64,000 nucleotides of DNA. Origin: Clostridia bacterium (GTDB taxonomy: Bacteria > Bacillota > Clostridia > Oscillospirales > Acutalibacteraceae). Made by a program: the position numbers and the translations under genes. Location: the NCBI GenBank assembly GCA_900766585.1, contig CAAFVV010000028.1, positions 13,351 through 77,350 of the forward strand, written 5' to 3'. How positions within the stretch are numbered: the first letter of the stretch is position 1; the number at the start of each line of letters is the position of its first letter. Below the pieces are notes generated by a model. It searched no databases. It saw only the letters and a list, made by a program, of their open reading frames with translations, and had not been told where the DNA came from. Of this stretch, positions 49,420-58,749 are shown one piece after another.

Positions 49420-51159
49420 ATGTCTCTGTTAGTGAATCAGGCGGAAGAGCAGGTGCGGGAGGCTCTGTCCCGCGCGGCGGATGCCGCCGCCAGGGCGGGC
49501 GAGCTGCCGCTGCTGCCGCTGCCCGCCTATACCGTCGAGGTGCCCGCCGACCGCAAAAACGGCGACCTCGCCGTCAACGCCGCCATGGTCTCCGCCCGCG
49601 CATTCCATGCCGCTCCGCGCAAGATCGCGGAAACGCTGCTCGCCTACCTGTCGCTGGAGGGTACCCTGCTGTCGCGCGCTGAGGTTGCAGGTCCCGGATT
49701 TTTGAACTTTTTTCTCGCCCCCGCATTTTATTCCGGCGTGGTCGAGGATATTCTCGATAAACAGGAGCGCTACGGCCGCTCCGACCACGGCCGCGGCGAA
49801 AAGGTCATGGTGGAATTTGTCTCCGCCAACCCGACCGGCCCCATGCACATGGGCAATGCCCGCGGCGGCGCGCTGGGCGACTGCCTCGCATCTGTGCTGG
49901 ACGCCGCCGGTTATGATGTCTGGCGGGAATTCTATGTCAACGACGCCGGCAACCAGATCGAAAAATTCGCGCTCTCGCTCGATGTGCGCTATCTGCAGAT
50001 CTTCAAAGGCGAGGACGCGGTGCCGCTGCCCGAGGACGCCTATCACGGCGAGGACATCTGCGAGCACGCCCGCCGCTTTGCCGACCTGCACGGCGATGCC
50101 TATGTCGATGTGCCCGAGGCGGAGCGCCGCGCGGCGCTCGTCGCCTATGCCCTGCCGCTGAACCTGAAAAAAATGCGGGAGGACATGCAGAAATACCGCA
50201 TCGTCTATGACCGCTGGTTTATGGAGTCCGACCTGCACAAGGACGGTGAGGTTGCCGAGGTGATCCGCCTGCTGACCGAAAAGGGGCTGACCTATGAAAA
50301 GGACGGTGCTCTGTGGTATAAAAATGCACAGGTGCAGCGGGAGCGGCTCATCAGGGAGGGCAAGACCGACGTCCAGATCGACAAGCTGGAGCTGAAGGAC
50401 GACGTGCTTGTGCGCGCGAACGGCAACCCCACCTATTTCGCGGCGGACATCGCCTATCACCGCAACAAATTCCTGCGCGGCTTTACGACCTGCATCGACG
50501 TGTGGGGCGCGGATCACCACGGCCATGTGGCGCGCATGAAGGGCGCCATGGATGCGCTCGGTCTGTCGGGCGACCGGCTGGAGGTCGTGCTGATGCAGCT
50601 CGTCCGGCTGATGAAAAACGGTGAGACCGTGCGTATGTCCAAGCGCACCGGCAAGGCGATCCAGCTGTCGGATCTGCTCGACGAGGTGCCGGCGGATGCC
50701 GCCCGCTTCTTCTTCAACCTGCGGGAAGCCAACACGCAGATGGATTTTGACCTCGGTCTCGCCATCGAGCAGTCGGCGCAGAACCCCGTCTACTATGTGC
50801 AGTACGCCCATGCGCGCATCTGCTCCATCTTTAAGAATCTGGCGGCGGAGGGCATTGCCTTTGCCCCCGACCGCGCTGATCTGTCCCGCCTGTGCACCCG
50901 CGAGGAACAGGAGCTGATCCGTCTGCTGGCGGCCTATACCGGCGAGCTGACCGATGCCGCCGACGAGCGGGATCCCGCCCGCATCACCCGCTACTGCCAG
51001 GATGTGGCGGCACAGTTCCACAAATTCTACAACAGCTGCCGCGTCAAGGGCGAAGAGGAGCCGCTTCTGCAGGCGCGTCTGGCGCTCTGCGCCGCCACCC
51101 GCACCGTGCTCAAGAATGTGCTCTCGCTCATGAAGATCACGGCGCCCGAATCCATGTAA
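49420..51159 (+). CDS. argS: Arginyl-tRNA synthetase
   Basis: This 579-residue class I synthetase charges tRNA-Arg. HIGH is HMGN (143-146, in ANPTGPMHMGNARGG) and the KMSKS region is RMSKRTG. An Arg-tRNA N-terminal additional domain occupies residues 1-115, and the anticodon-binding DALR domain starts near NPVYYVQYAHARI. The ATG at 49420 follows AAAGGATGA; a much longer frame reaching back into DUF1934 is not used. No T-box leader is present because the gene is inside an operon. Confidence 0.96.
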   Translation: MSLLVNQAEEQVREALSRAADAAARAGELPLLPLPAYTVEVPADRKNGDLAVNAAMVSARAFHAAPRKIAETLLAYLSLEGTLLSRAEVAGPGFLNFFLAPAFYSGVVEDILDKQERYGRSDHGRGEKVMVEFVSANPTGPMHMGNARGGALGDCLASVLDAAGYDVWREFYVNDAGNQIEKFALSLDVRYLQIFKGEDAVPLPEDAYHGEDICEHARRFADLHGDAYVDVPEAERRAALVAYALPLNLKKMREDMQKYRIVYDRWFMESDLHKDGEVAEVIRLLTEKGLTYEKDGALWYKNAQVQRERLIREGKTDVQIDKLELKDDVLVRANGNPTYFAADIAYHRNKFLRGFTTCIDVWGADHHGHVARMKGAMDALGLSGDRLEVVLMQLVRLMKNGETVRMSKRTGKAIQLSDLLDEVPADAARFFFNLREANTQMDFDLGLAIEQSAQNPVYYVQYAHARICSIFKNLAAEGIAFAPDRADLSRLCTREEQELIRLLAAYTGELTDAADERDPARITRYCQDVAAQFHKFYNSCRVKGEEEPLLQARLALCAATRTVLKNVLSLMKITAPESM

Positions 51160-51171
51160 AGAGGAGATACT

Positions 51172-52383
51172 ATGGCCGAAATCACCCGTTTTGACGAACT
51201 GGATATCCGCGAGGAGCTGCTGCGCGCCGTGAAGGCGATGGGCTTTGAACATCCCACGCCGATCCAGGCCAAGACGATCCCGCCGATGCTCGAGGGGCTG
51301 GACGTGATCGCGAAAGCGCCGACCGGAACCGGAAAGACCTGCGCATTCGGGATCCCGCTGATCGAATGTATAAACCCCCGCTGCACGGATATTCAGGCGG
51401 TTGTCGTCTGTCCGACCCGTGAGCTTTGCCTGCAGATCACCGAGGAGCTGCGCGCGCTGGCGCGGTTTCTGCCCGAGGTGCGGATCACGGCGATCTACGG
51501 CGGTCAGCCGATCGGCAAGCAGCTTGACGCCCTGAAAAAGCAGCCGCACATCGTGGTGGCGACGCCCGGTCGTCTGCTCGACCACATGGGACGCGGCACC
51601 GCATGGCTCGGCAACATCTACACTGCCGTTCTGGACGAGGCGGATGAGATGCTGAAAATGGGCTTTATCCGCGACGTTCGTAAAATTCTCAACGCCACAC
51701 CGGCGGACACGCAGGTCGTGATGTTCAGCGCGACCATCTCTCGCGAGGTGATGGACGTGTCATGGGAATACCAGAACGGACCGGAGGAGATCACGGTCGC
51801 CGCCGAGGGCGAGGACAAGCCCCTGATCGCGCAGTTTAAAATGCAGGCAGAGGGCGGCGCGCGCGTGCAGGATATGCTGGACATCATCGACGCGCTGGAT
51901 CTGCAGCGGGTCATGATTTTTGCCAACATGAAATCGACCGTCCGCCAGCTCGAGGGCAAACTGCACAAGCTCGGCCGCTCGGTCGACTGCCTCCACGGCG
52001 ATATTCCGCAGTCGCAGCGCAACCGCGTGATGGCGGGCTTCCGCGAGGGCAAATTTGAGATCCTCGTCGCGACCGACGTCGCGGCGCGCGGCATTGACGT
52101 GGACGATGTCGAGGCGGTGTTCAACTATGACCTGCCGGACGAAAACGAATACTATGTCCACCGCATCGGGCGGACGGGCCGCGCCAAACGGCACGGCGTC
52201 GCGTTTACGTTTTACTCCCCCGCCGATCAGTTCCGGCTGCGGGATATTGCCAAATACACCCACTCGGATATTCAGCCGTTCACATTAAATGGGCAGCGGA
52301 TCCCGGTGACGGAGGACGGCACGCCGGTGGCACAGCTGCTGGCGCAAAACGGCCGGCCGACAGCGGCGGAGGAGACGGTATGA
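51172..52383 (+). CDS. DEAD-box RNA helicase
   Basis: This 403-residue helicase has the full set of motifs: GFEHPTPIQ (Q), APTGTGKT (49-56), PTREL, VLDEADEML, FSATI, ATDVAARGIDVDDV and HRIGRTGR. It unwinds or remodels RNA in an ATP-dependent way. Compared with CshA/DeaD-type proteins it lacks a long C-terminal RNA-binding tail and resembles eIF4A-like minimal helicases. It follows argS by 12 bp and overlaps rlmB by four bases. Confidence 0.93.
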   Translation: MAEITRFDELDIREELLRAVKAMGFEHPTPIQAKTIPPMLEGLDVIAKAPTGTGKTCAFGIPLIECINPRCTDIQAVVVCPTRELCLQITEELRALARFLPEVRITAIYGGQPIGKQLDALKKQPHIVVATPGRLLDHMGRGTAWLGNIYTAVLDEADEMLKMGFIRDVRKILNATPADTQVVMFSATISREVMDVSWEYQNGPEEITVAAEGEDKPLIAQFKMQAEGGARVQDMLDIIDALDLQRVMIFANMKSTVRQLEGKLHKLGRSVDCLHGDIPQSQRNRVMAGFREGKFEILVATDVAARGIDVDDVEAVFNYDLPDENEYYVHRIGRTGRAKRHGVAFTFYSPADQFRLRDIAKYTHSDIQPFTLNGQRIPVTEDGTPVAQLLAQNGRPTAAEETV

Positions 52384-53150
52384 GCGAACGGGAACAGCCG
52401 ACGGCACCGTCGGAGGAATGGATTGCCGGCCGCAACGCCGTGGCAGAGGCACTCCGCGCCGGACGGCCGATCGACCGCCTGCTCGTCGCCAAGGGCGAGC
52501 GCAGTCCGCGGCTCGGGGCGATCTTAGCGCAGTGCCGCGAGCGGGGCATCCCCATCAAGGAGACCGATCCCCGCCGCATGGACGAGCTGTGTGGGCCGCA
52601 CCATCAGGGCGTGGCAGCAGCGGCTGCCTGCAAGGACTACGCGTCGCCGGAGGATATTCTGGCGCTGGCTGCAAGGCGCGGCGAGCCGCCCTTTATCGTG
52701 CTGTGCGACGGGCTTGAGGATCCCCACAATCTCGGGGCGATCCTGCGCACCGCCGAAGCCGCGGGGGCGCACGGGGTCATCGTGCCGCGCCGCCGCTCGG
52801 TCGGGCTGACGCAGACGGTCTATAAGACCTCGGCGGGCGCAGTCGAATACCTGCCCGTGGCGCGGGTGGCAAACCTCGCCGAAACGATCCGGGTGCTCAA
52901 GGAGCGCGGACTGTGGATATTCGGACTGGATATGGACGGCGGCGACTGGTGTGCCGCTGACCTCACGGGCGGCATCGGCATTGTGGTCGGCGCCGAGGGA
53001 CAGGGACTCAGCCGTCTGGTGCGGGAGCGCTGCGACGCGATCCTCTCCCTGCCGATGAAAGGAAAGATCCAGTCGCTCAACGCCTCGGTCGCCACGGGGA
53101 TCGTGCTGTATGAGGCGGCGCGTCAGCGCAGCGGGATCGCCGCGCGATAA
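52380..53150 (+). CDS. rlmB: 23S rRNA (guanosine-2'-O)-methyltransferase, RlmB/SpoU family
   Basis: This 256-residue SPOUT enzyme has an N-terminal L30e-like RNA-binding domain (WIAGRNAVAEALRAG). The three SpoU motifs follow: DGLEDPHNLGAILRTAEAAG, IVVGAEGQGLSRLV and LPMKGKIQSLNASVATGIVLYE. The likely target is G2251 in the 23S P-loop. It overlaps the helicase stop codon (ATGA). Confidence 0.93.
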   Translation: MSEREQPTAPSEEWIAGRNAVAEALRAGRPIDRLLVAKGERSPRLGAILAQCRERGIPIKETDPRRMDELCGPHHQGVAAAAACKDYASPEDILALAARRGEPPFIVLCDGLEDPHNLGAILRTAEAAGAHGVIVPRRRSVGLTQTVYKTSAGAVEYLPVARVANLAETIRVLKERGLWIFGLDMDGGDWCAADLTGGIGIVVGAEGQGLSRLVRERCDAILSLPMKGKIQSLNASVATGIVLYEAARQRSGIAAR

Positions 53151-53199
53151 CCGCAAAAACCGACATCTTACTATGACCGAAGGAGAGGAGGTTTCGTCT

Positions 53200-55539
53200 A
53201 TGGGAGACAAGCCCTTTGATCTGGATGCCATATTGGAAGAAGCCGCCGCACATAAAAAGCAGCGGCTGGAGAAAGCGCGCGCGCAGGCGGCAGATGGTGC
53301 CGCAAAAACAGCGGATGTTTCCCCTGCTGCACCGCCTGCCCCGCAGCCGGCGGCACCCCCGCCCGCTGCACCGGCTGCAAAACGCACGGCAAAGCCTGCG
53401 CCTGCCGCGCCGCCGGACAGCGTGCCCCTCAGCTCCGCGGCAAGACCCGATACACCGGCTGCACCCGACACGGCTGCCGCACCGCGCGCCGATATGCCGA
53501 CAGACGTACCGCCGGAAGAAAAGCCGGCAGCTGCCGCGCCTGCCGCTCTGGCAGAGCCGGAGGCACATACCCGCGTACTGGAGCTGCCGCGCCGAAAGGT
53601 GCCTGCAGAAGCGGAGACAGCAGAGTCTGCCGAACCGCTTCCCGGTCAGGTGGAGTGGAGCAGCATGGGGCTTGCAGACGGCACAGCACCCGCAGAGGAG
53701 ACCGACGCCGAAACCATGCGGCAGCTGCGGGAGGAACGCGAAAAAAAAGTGCGCGAATTCCGCCTTTCCGGCATGGAGGAGGAGACAGAGCCGGAGGAGG
53801 ATATCATCGAACCGGACTCCCCCGCTCTCGACGACTACAACTGCTTTGAAGAAGCTGAAAGCGTGCGCAGTGACCTCGAATACCGCCGCCGGACGGCGGG
53901 CATGTCGCTGGCACTTTCCGCCGTATTGGAGGGTGTGCTGCTGCTTTTGACGCTGCTGAGCGGACTGAGCGGCGCCTCTCCGTTTGAACCGGTGCTGGCA
54001 ATCTCGGGCAGCCTGTTTCTGCTGATCCTGATGATGGTTGTCAACCACCGTCTGACCGGCAGCGGCATTATTAATCTGCTGCACGGGCGGGCGGATACGG
54101 CAAGCGCCGCCGTTCTACCCTGTATTCCCGTGCTGATCCATACCGTTGTGCAGTTTTTCCACCTCGGCTCTGTCCACGCCGGCGACGGTATTTTAGCGGC
54201 TGCGGCAGGGCTTTCGCTGCTGGCCGGCTCCGCCGGGCGGTTTATCCGCCTGTGCCGCATCGCCGATAATTTCCGCTTTGTCTCCTTCCCCGGAGAAAAG
54301 GCGGCGGTAACGCTGATTGCCGATGCCGATGCCGCCGGAAAGATCGGACGTACGGCAGTGGCGGAGGGGGTTCCCCGCGTCGTCTATGCCCGCCCGGCAT
54401 CGTTTTTGAACGGATTTCTGACCCACGCCTATGCGGACGACGCGCTGGACCGCCAGATGCACCGGATCGTTCCGGTGGGGATTTTGCTGGCGCTGTTGCC
54501 GGCGCTGTCCTACGCCCTGTGGAAGGGCAACTGGTGGCTCGCCTATTCCGCCTTCACTGTCACGGTCTGCCTGCTGTTTCCCTGCGCCCCGCTGCTTTCG
54601 GGCGCCGCTCTGCTGCACCGCACCGCGCGCCGTGCCTTGGCAGCGGGCGCCATGGTCGGCGGAGGCGAAGCAGCGGATCATTTCGGCGACATCGACGCCG
54701 CCGCCGTTGATGCCGAGGCGCTGTATGCCCCCGAACAGCTGCTGCTCCACGGCATCCGCACCTTTAAGGGTGCGCGGATCGACGAGGCCATCACGGATGC
54801 CGCCGCAGTCTCCATCGCCGTGGGCGGCCCGCTTTCCACGGTGTTCCGCCGCATTATCACCGACCGCGTGGACATTCTGCCCGCCGTGGAAACGCCGGTG
54901 TATGAGCAAGATATGGGCGTTTCCGGCTGGGTGGACGGCCGCCGCGTGCTGGTCGGCAACCGCCGCCTGCTGCAGAATCACGGCGTGGACGTGCCGTCCG
55001 ACGCCTATGAAGCGCGTTATGCCACGGACGGCAGGCAGTTGGTCTACCTCTCCACGGCAGGCGAGCTGTCCGCCATGTTTGTGCTGAGCTATCTGCCCGA
55101 TGACGAGCTGGCTGGCAAATGCCGGGCGCTGTCCCGCTGCCGCATTGACCTGCTCGTCCACACCTGTGACCCGAATGTGACCGAAACGCAGCTCTGCGAG
55201 ACATGGGAGCTGGATGATTATCATCTGGCGATAATGGATGCCGCAGCATCCCGCGCATTTACGGCGCTTCCCTCTGAGCCGGAATCCTGCCCCGCGATTT
55301 TGGCGACCGACGGCCGTCTCTCGGCGCTCACCGCCGCTCTGATCGGCTGTCACCGTCTTCGCCGCGGCTTTGCGGTATCCCGCGCAATGCAGCTGATCGG
55401 CGCGCTGCTCGGTCTGACCGCTGGCATGGCGCTGCTGTTCGCCGCTGACACCGTTCTGCCGCCGCTGTCGGTCGCCGCTGTCGGTTTTGGCGGTGCGCTG
55501 CTCGGCTGGGCACTCCCCCTCCTGTCCGGAAGCCGCTGA
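53200..55539 (+). CDS. Degenerate P1B-type ATPase-like membrane protein with long disordered N-terminus
   Basis: This 779-residue protein has a cytoplasmic N-terminal region (1-230) rich in Ala, Pro and Glu and probably disordered. Membrane helices lie at about 235-350 and 425-475. The latter end in FPCAPL (460-465), at the place of the CPC ion motif of heavy-metal pumps, followed by GAMVGGGEAADHFGDID, which aligns with the GxxxKGGExLE lead-in to the phosphorylation site. There the expected DKTGT reads DAEAL (D504). VGNRRLLQNHGV (585-596) matches the nucleotide-domain VGN block, and TGDN reads TCDPN. No GDGxND motif remains. It is probably an ATPase relic with another job. The start follows GGAGAGGAGGTTTCGTCT. 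Confidence 0.75.
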   Translation: MGDKPFDLDAILEEAAAHKKQRLEKARAQAADGAAKTADVSPAAPPAPQPAAPPPAAPAAKRTAKPAPAAPPDSVPLSSAARPDTPAAPDTAAAPRADMPTDVPPEEKPAAAAPAALAEPEAHTRVLELPRRKVPAEAETAESAEPLPGQVEWSSMGLADGTAPAEETDAETMRQLREEREKKVREFRLSGMEEETEPEEDIIEPDSPALDDYNCFEEAESVRSDLEYRRRTAGMSLALSAVLEGVLLLLTLLSGLSGASPFEPVLAISGSLFLLILMMVVNHRLTGSGIINLLHGRADTASAAVLPCIPVLIHTVVQFFHLGSVHAGDGILAAAAGLSLLAGSAGRFIRLCRIADNFRFVSFPGEKAAVTLIADADAAGKIGRTAVAEGVPRVVYARPASFLNGFLTHAYADDALDRQMHRIVPVGILLALLPALSYALWKGNWWLAYSAFTVTVCLLFPCAPLLSGAALLHRTARRALAAGAMVGGGEAADHFGDIDAAAVDAEALYAPEQLLLHGIRTFKGARIDEAITDAAAVSIAVGGPLSTVFRRIITDRVDILPAVETPVYEQDMGVSGWVDGRRVLVGNRRLLQNHGVDVPSDAYEARYATDGRQLVYLSTAGELSAMFVLSYLPDDELAGKCRALSRCRIDLLVHTCDPNVTETQLCETWELDDYHLAIMDAAASRAFTALPSEPESCPAILATDGRLSALTAALIGCHRLRRGFAVSRAMQLIGALLGLTAGMALLFAADTVLPPLSVAAVGFGGALLGWALPLLSGSR

Positions 55540-55590
55540 CCACCGTGCTTTACTTGGCAGCACCCTATGAAATTTGTAGGATGTTCCAAA

Positions 55591-55623
55591 AATCCCCGTC
55601 GGAAATTGTGCCGACGGGGGATT
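55591..55623 (+). terminator. Terminator after the P1B-like gene
   Basis: AATCCCCGTCGG (55591-55602) pairs with CCGACGGGGGATT (55611-55623) with one bulged G, followed by TTTTTT. Confidence 0.85.
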
Positions 55624-55647
55624 TTTTTGCCTTCCCGCAAAAATCTG

Positions 55648-55676
55648 TTGCTTTTTTTGCGCAGATGCGCTATACT
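55648..55676 (+). promoter_or_regulatory. Sigma-A promoter of the EF-G-like gene
   Basis: TTGCTT (55648-55653), 17 bp, TATACT (55671-55676). The leader to the start codon is about 100 nt and contains the short inverted repeat TCAAGTGGTTGA. Confidence 0.7.
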
Positions 55677-55782
55677 TAACAAAAGAGATCAAGTGGTTGA
55701 TTTCTTTTTGGATAATTCTACGCATTTCGACAAAGTGTATCCGTCGGAAACCCGGCGGTGCCGATAGAAAGGGGAGCTTCCT

Positions 55783-57858
55783 GTGAAATCGTATAATGCC
55801 AAACACATCCGCAATGTCGCCCTGGTGGGTCATGCCGGCGCGGGCAAAACGTCGCTGGCTGAAGCCGCCTTTTATCTTTCCGGTCAGTCCGACCGCCTCG
55901 GACGCGTCGCGGACGGCAATACAGTCTGTGATTTTGATCCTGAGGAGATCCGCCGCAAGGCCTCCGTGTCCACCGCCGTTTTGCCGGTCGAGTGGAAGGA
56001 TGTCAAGATCAATCTGCTGGACACGCCGGGTCTGTTTGACTTTTCCGGCGGCATGAGCGAGGGCATCCGCGCCGCAGGCAGCGCCGTCATCGTCATCTCC
56101 GGTAAAAGCGGCGTCTCGGTCGGCAGTGAAAAGGCGTTTGCCGCCGCCGCAAAAAAGGGAATCGCCAAGCTGTTTTTTATCAATAAAATGGATCACGAGC
56201 ACGCGGATTTCTACAAGGTGTTTGAGGATCTGAAAGCGACGTTCGGTCCGATGGTCTGCCCGATTGTCGTGCCGTATGTGCAGGATCACAAGGTGCAGTG
56301 CTATGTCAACCTCCTGGAATACAAGGCCTATGCCTATACAAACGGCAAGGCACAGCCTGTGCCGCTGCCCGACATGGGGCACCGTCTCGACGGCCTGCGC
56401 ACCGCCATCTGCGAGGCGGTCGCGGAGACGAGCGAGGAGTTGATGGAAAAATATTTCTCCGGCGAGGAATTTACGCCCGACGAGCTGATCATGGGGCTTG
56501 CGGTCGGCGTGCGCCGCGGCGAAATCGCCCCGGTGTTCTGCGGCTCGGCGCAGGAGCTGGAGGCGATCGACCAGCTGCTCAGCGGTCTGATCTGGCTGGC
56601 GCCGTGGGCGGAGACCGTCGCGGGTGAGACGGGCGTAGACCCGGCGGGCAACGCCGTCAAGCTGACGGTCAACGAGGATGCGGCGGCGGTTGCTACCGTG
56701 TTCAAAACCGTAGTCGATCCCTTTGTCGGCAAGCTGCTGTACTTCAAGGTGGTCAGCGGCAGGATCACACCGGATTCCGTTTTGCTGAACATGCGCACCG
56801 GCAATACCGAAAAGATCGGCAAGGTGTTCTATATCCGCGGCAAAAAGCAGGAGGAAGCCTCAGCGATCGGCGCCGGTGACATCGGCGCCGTCGCGAAGCT
56901 GAACAACACCAATACCGGCGACACCCTGTGCGCGCCGGTGCGCCCCGTGACGCTGCCGGGCATTGACTTTGAGCGTCCCTGTCTGTCGATGGCGGTCTGC
57001 GCCAAAAATAAAGGCGACGAGGACAAGATTGCGGCGGGGCTGGCGCGTCTGACCGAGGAGGATCCGACCATTTCGGTCGAGACCGACCCCGAAACGCGGG
57101 AAATGATCCTCTCCGGCCTCGGCGACCAGCATCTGGACGTCGTTATCTCCAAGCTGAAGAGTAAATTCGGCGTCGAGGTGACGCTTGCCGTGCCGAAGGT
57201 CGCCTATCGTGAGACCATCCGCAAAAAAGTGAAGGTGCAGGGACGGCACAAAAAGCAGTCCGGCGGCCACGGGCAGTTCGGCGACGTGTGGATCGAATTT
57301 GAGCCGTGCGACAGCGACGGCTTGGTCTTTGAGGAAGCCGTGTTCGGCGGCTCGGTGCCGAAAAACTACTTCCCCGCCGTGGAAAAGGGGCTGAAGGAAA
57401 GCGCGCACCACGGCGTTTTGGCAGGCTTCCCGATGGTCGGCGTCAAGGCGACGCTGGTGGACGGCTCCTATCACCCGGTGGATTCGTCGGATATGGCGTT
57501 CAAGACCGCCGCAAACCTTGCCTATAAAGCCGGCATCCCTCAGGCAAACCCCGTGCTTTTGGAGCCGATCGGGCTGCTGACGGTCACGGTGCCGAACGCG
57601 TCAACGGGCGATATCATGGGCGATATCACCAAGCGGCGCGGCCGCGTGCTCGGCATGGAGCCGGACGGGGAAAACCACGCGCTGACCCGTATCGAAGCCT
57701 ATGTGCCGATGGCGGAGATCGGCGATTACAACACCATGCTCCGCGCGTCAACACAGGGACGCGGCAGCTATCAGATCCGCTTCGACAGCTACGAGGAGGC
57801 GCCCGCCAACGTGGCACAAAAAGTGATGGAAACCTATAAAGCCGAGGCAGAGGAATAA
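55783..57858 (+). CDS. Elongation factor G-like translational GTPase (EF-G paralogue)
   Basis: This 691-residue protein has a translational GTPase domain (GHAGAGKTS, LLDTPGLFDF, FFINKMD), domain II, and EF-G domains III-V (GQFGDVWIEFEP in domain IV, IMGDITKRRGRVLGM in domain V). The G1 and switch regions differ from canonical FusA (GHIDAGKTT), as is usual for the second EF-G of Clostridia and other phyla, which may act in ribosome recycling or stress. It stands alone with its own promoter and lacks the str-operon neighbours rpsL, rpsG and tuf. The start is GTG after AAAGGGGAGCTTCCT. Confidence 0.9.
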   Translation: MKSYNAKHIRNVALVGHAGAGKTSLAEAAFYLSGQSDRLGRVADGNTVCDFDPEEIRRKASVSTAVLPVEWKDVKINLLDTPGLFDFSGGMSEGIRAAGSAVIVISGKSGVSVGSEKAFAAAAKKGIAKLFFINKMDHEHADFYKVFEDLKATFGPMVCPIVVPYVQDHKVQCYVNLLEYKAYAYTNGKAQPVPLPDMGHRLDGLRTAICEAVAETSEELMEKYFSGEEFTPDELIMGLAVGVRRGEIAPVFCGSAQELEAIDQLLSGLIWLAPWAETVAGETGVDPAGNAVKLTVNEDAAAVATVFKTVVDPFVGKLLYFKVVSGRITPDSVLLNMRTGNTEKIGKVFYIRGKKQEEASAIGAGDIGAVAKLNNTNTGDTLCAPVRPVTLPGIDFERPCLSMAVCAKNKGDEDKIAAGLARLTEEDPTISVETDPETREMILSGLGDQHLDVVISKLKSKFGVEVTLAVPKVAYRETIRKKVKVQGRHKKQSGGHGQFGDVWIEFEPCDSDGLVFEEAVFGGSVPKNYFPAVEKGLKESAHHGVLAGFPMVGVKATLVDGSYHPVDSSDMAFKTAANLAYKAGIPQANPVLLEPIGLLTVTVPNASTGDIMGDITKRRGRVLGMEPDGENHALTRIEAYVPMAEIGDYNTMLRASTQGRGSYQIRFDSYEEAPANVAQKVMETYKAEAEE

Positions 57859-57884
57859 GCCCGCCCCGCCCGGCAGACATAAGC

Positions 57885-57916
57885 CCGCCCCCGCCGCAAA
57901 CAAGCGGCGGGGGCGG
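57885..57916. terminator. Bidirectional terminator between EF-G-like and MGMT-like genes
   Basis: CCGCCCCCGCCGC (57885-57897) pairs perfectly with GCGGCGGGGGCGG (57904-57916), followed by ACTTTATTT. Confidence 0.85.
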
Positions 57917-57930
57917 ACTTTATTTGATGT

Positions 57931-58236
57931 CTATTCCGCCGACGGGTCCCATCGGCAGGCGCGCAGATCGACATGCGTGCCGTCGCGGAGCGGCACGCCC
58001 TCGCGCCGCAAAAGCTCCGCCTGCTGTGTCCAGCCGGGCACAAGACGGCCGCAGTAGTTGACCACGCGGTGACAGGGATAATCGCCGTAGAGGTCGGCAC
58101 GGTGCAGCACGGCGCCGACCAAACGGGCGTTTTTCTCCCGGCCGACCAGCCGGGCAAGCTGCCCGTAGGTAGCTACGCGCCCATAGGGGATTTCCCCGAC
58201 TGCGGACAGGATTTCATAGATCAGCCCTTCGTCCAT
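57931..58236 (-). CDS. MGMT-family DNA-binding domain protein
   Basis: This 101-residue protein is only the C-terminal domain of O6-alkylguanine-DNA alkyltransferase: IPYGRVATYGQLARLVG as the recognition helix, then YPCHRVVNYCGRLVPGW. The acceptor Cys of the PCHRV motif is kept (C55), unlike in ATL proteins where it is Trp or Ala. The N-terminal domain of Ogt is missing. It may repair alkylated guanine or flag it for excision. It follows aroK by 15 bp on the same strand. Confidence 0.88.
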   Translation of the reverse strand: MDEGLIYEILSAVGEIPYGRVATYGQLARLVGREKNARLVGAVLHRADLYGDYPCHRVVNYCGRLVPGWTQQAELLRREGVPLRDGTHVDLRACRWDPSAE

Positions 58237-58251
58237 CGCTGTTCTCCCCGT

Positions 58252-58749
58252 TCAAAGTCCGAGCGCCAAAACAATCTTCTCCGCGCTCTGCAAAAGCTCC
58301 GGTTCCTCACAGGAGACGGCAACATCGGCATAGCGCGCATACAAGGCGGCGCGCTCGCGGTAGAGGTCGGAAAAGGTCTCCCCCTCGCGGAACAGAATGC
58401 CGCGCTTGGAAAAATCGCCGATCCGGCGGATCAGCTCCTGCTCACTGACCTTCAGGTAGACGACCGTGCCGATTGACCGCAGATGCGCCATCGCCCGGCT
58501 GCTGTACACGGCGCTGCCGCCGGTGGCAATCACGGTGCGGTGAACGTCCAGTCCGGCGTTCACCTCTTCCTCCAGCCGGGCAAATGTATCGGCGCCGTTG
58601 TCCCGCAATATTTCAAACAATCGTTTCCCGGCACGCTGCTGAATGAGCAGATCGGAATCCAAAAACGCATACCCAAGCAGCTTCGCCAGCAGCACGCCCA
58701 CCGTGCTTTTTCCGGAACCGGGCATACCGATCAGAATCACATTATCCAT
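58252..58749 (-). CDS. aroK: Shikimate kinase
   Basis: This 165-residue kinase phosphorylates shikimate in aromatic amino acid synthesis. Walker A is GMPGSGKST (8-16); the shikimate-binding residues lie in AFLDSDLLIQ, and GGSAVYS is the usual GGG/S loop. The lid region has FREGETFSDLYRER. It overlaps the DUF5131 gene by eight bases. No other aro genes are in the window. Confidence 0.92.
   Translation of the reverse strand: MDNVILIGMPGSGKSTVGVLLAKLLGYAFLDSDLLIQQRAGKRLFEILRDNGADTFARLEEEVNAGLDVHRTVIATGGSAVYSSRAMAHLRSIGTVVYLKVSEQELIRRIGDFSKRGILFREGETFSDLYRERAALYARYADVAVSCEEPELLQSAEKIVLALGL

Noticed and set aside
49429..51585. A 718-codon open frame on the minus strand
   Set aside because: It is antisense to argS and part of the helicase gene; no ribosome site and no domain.
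54193..56382. A 729-codon open frame on the minus strand
   Set aside because: It spans two convincing plus-strand genes and the terminator between them.
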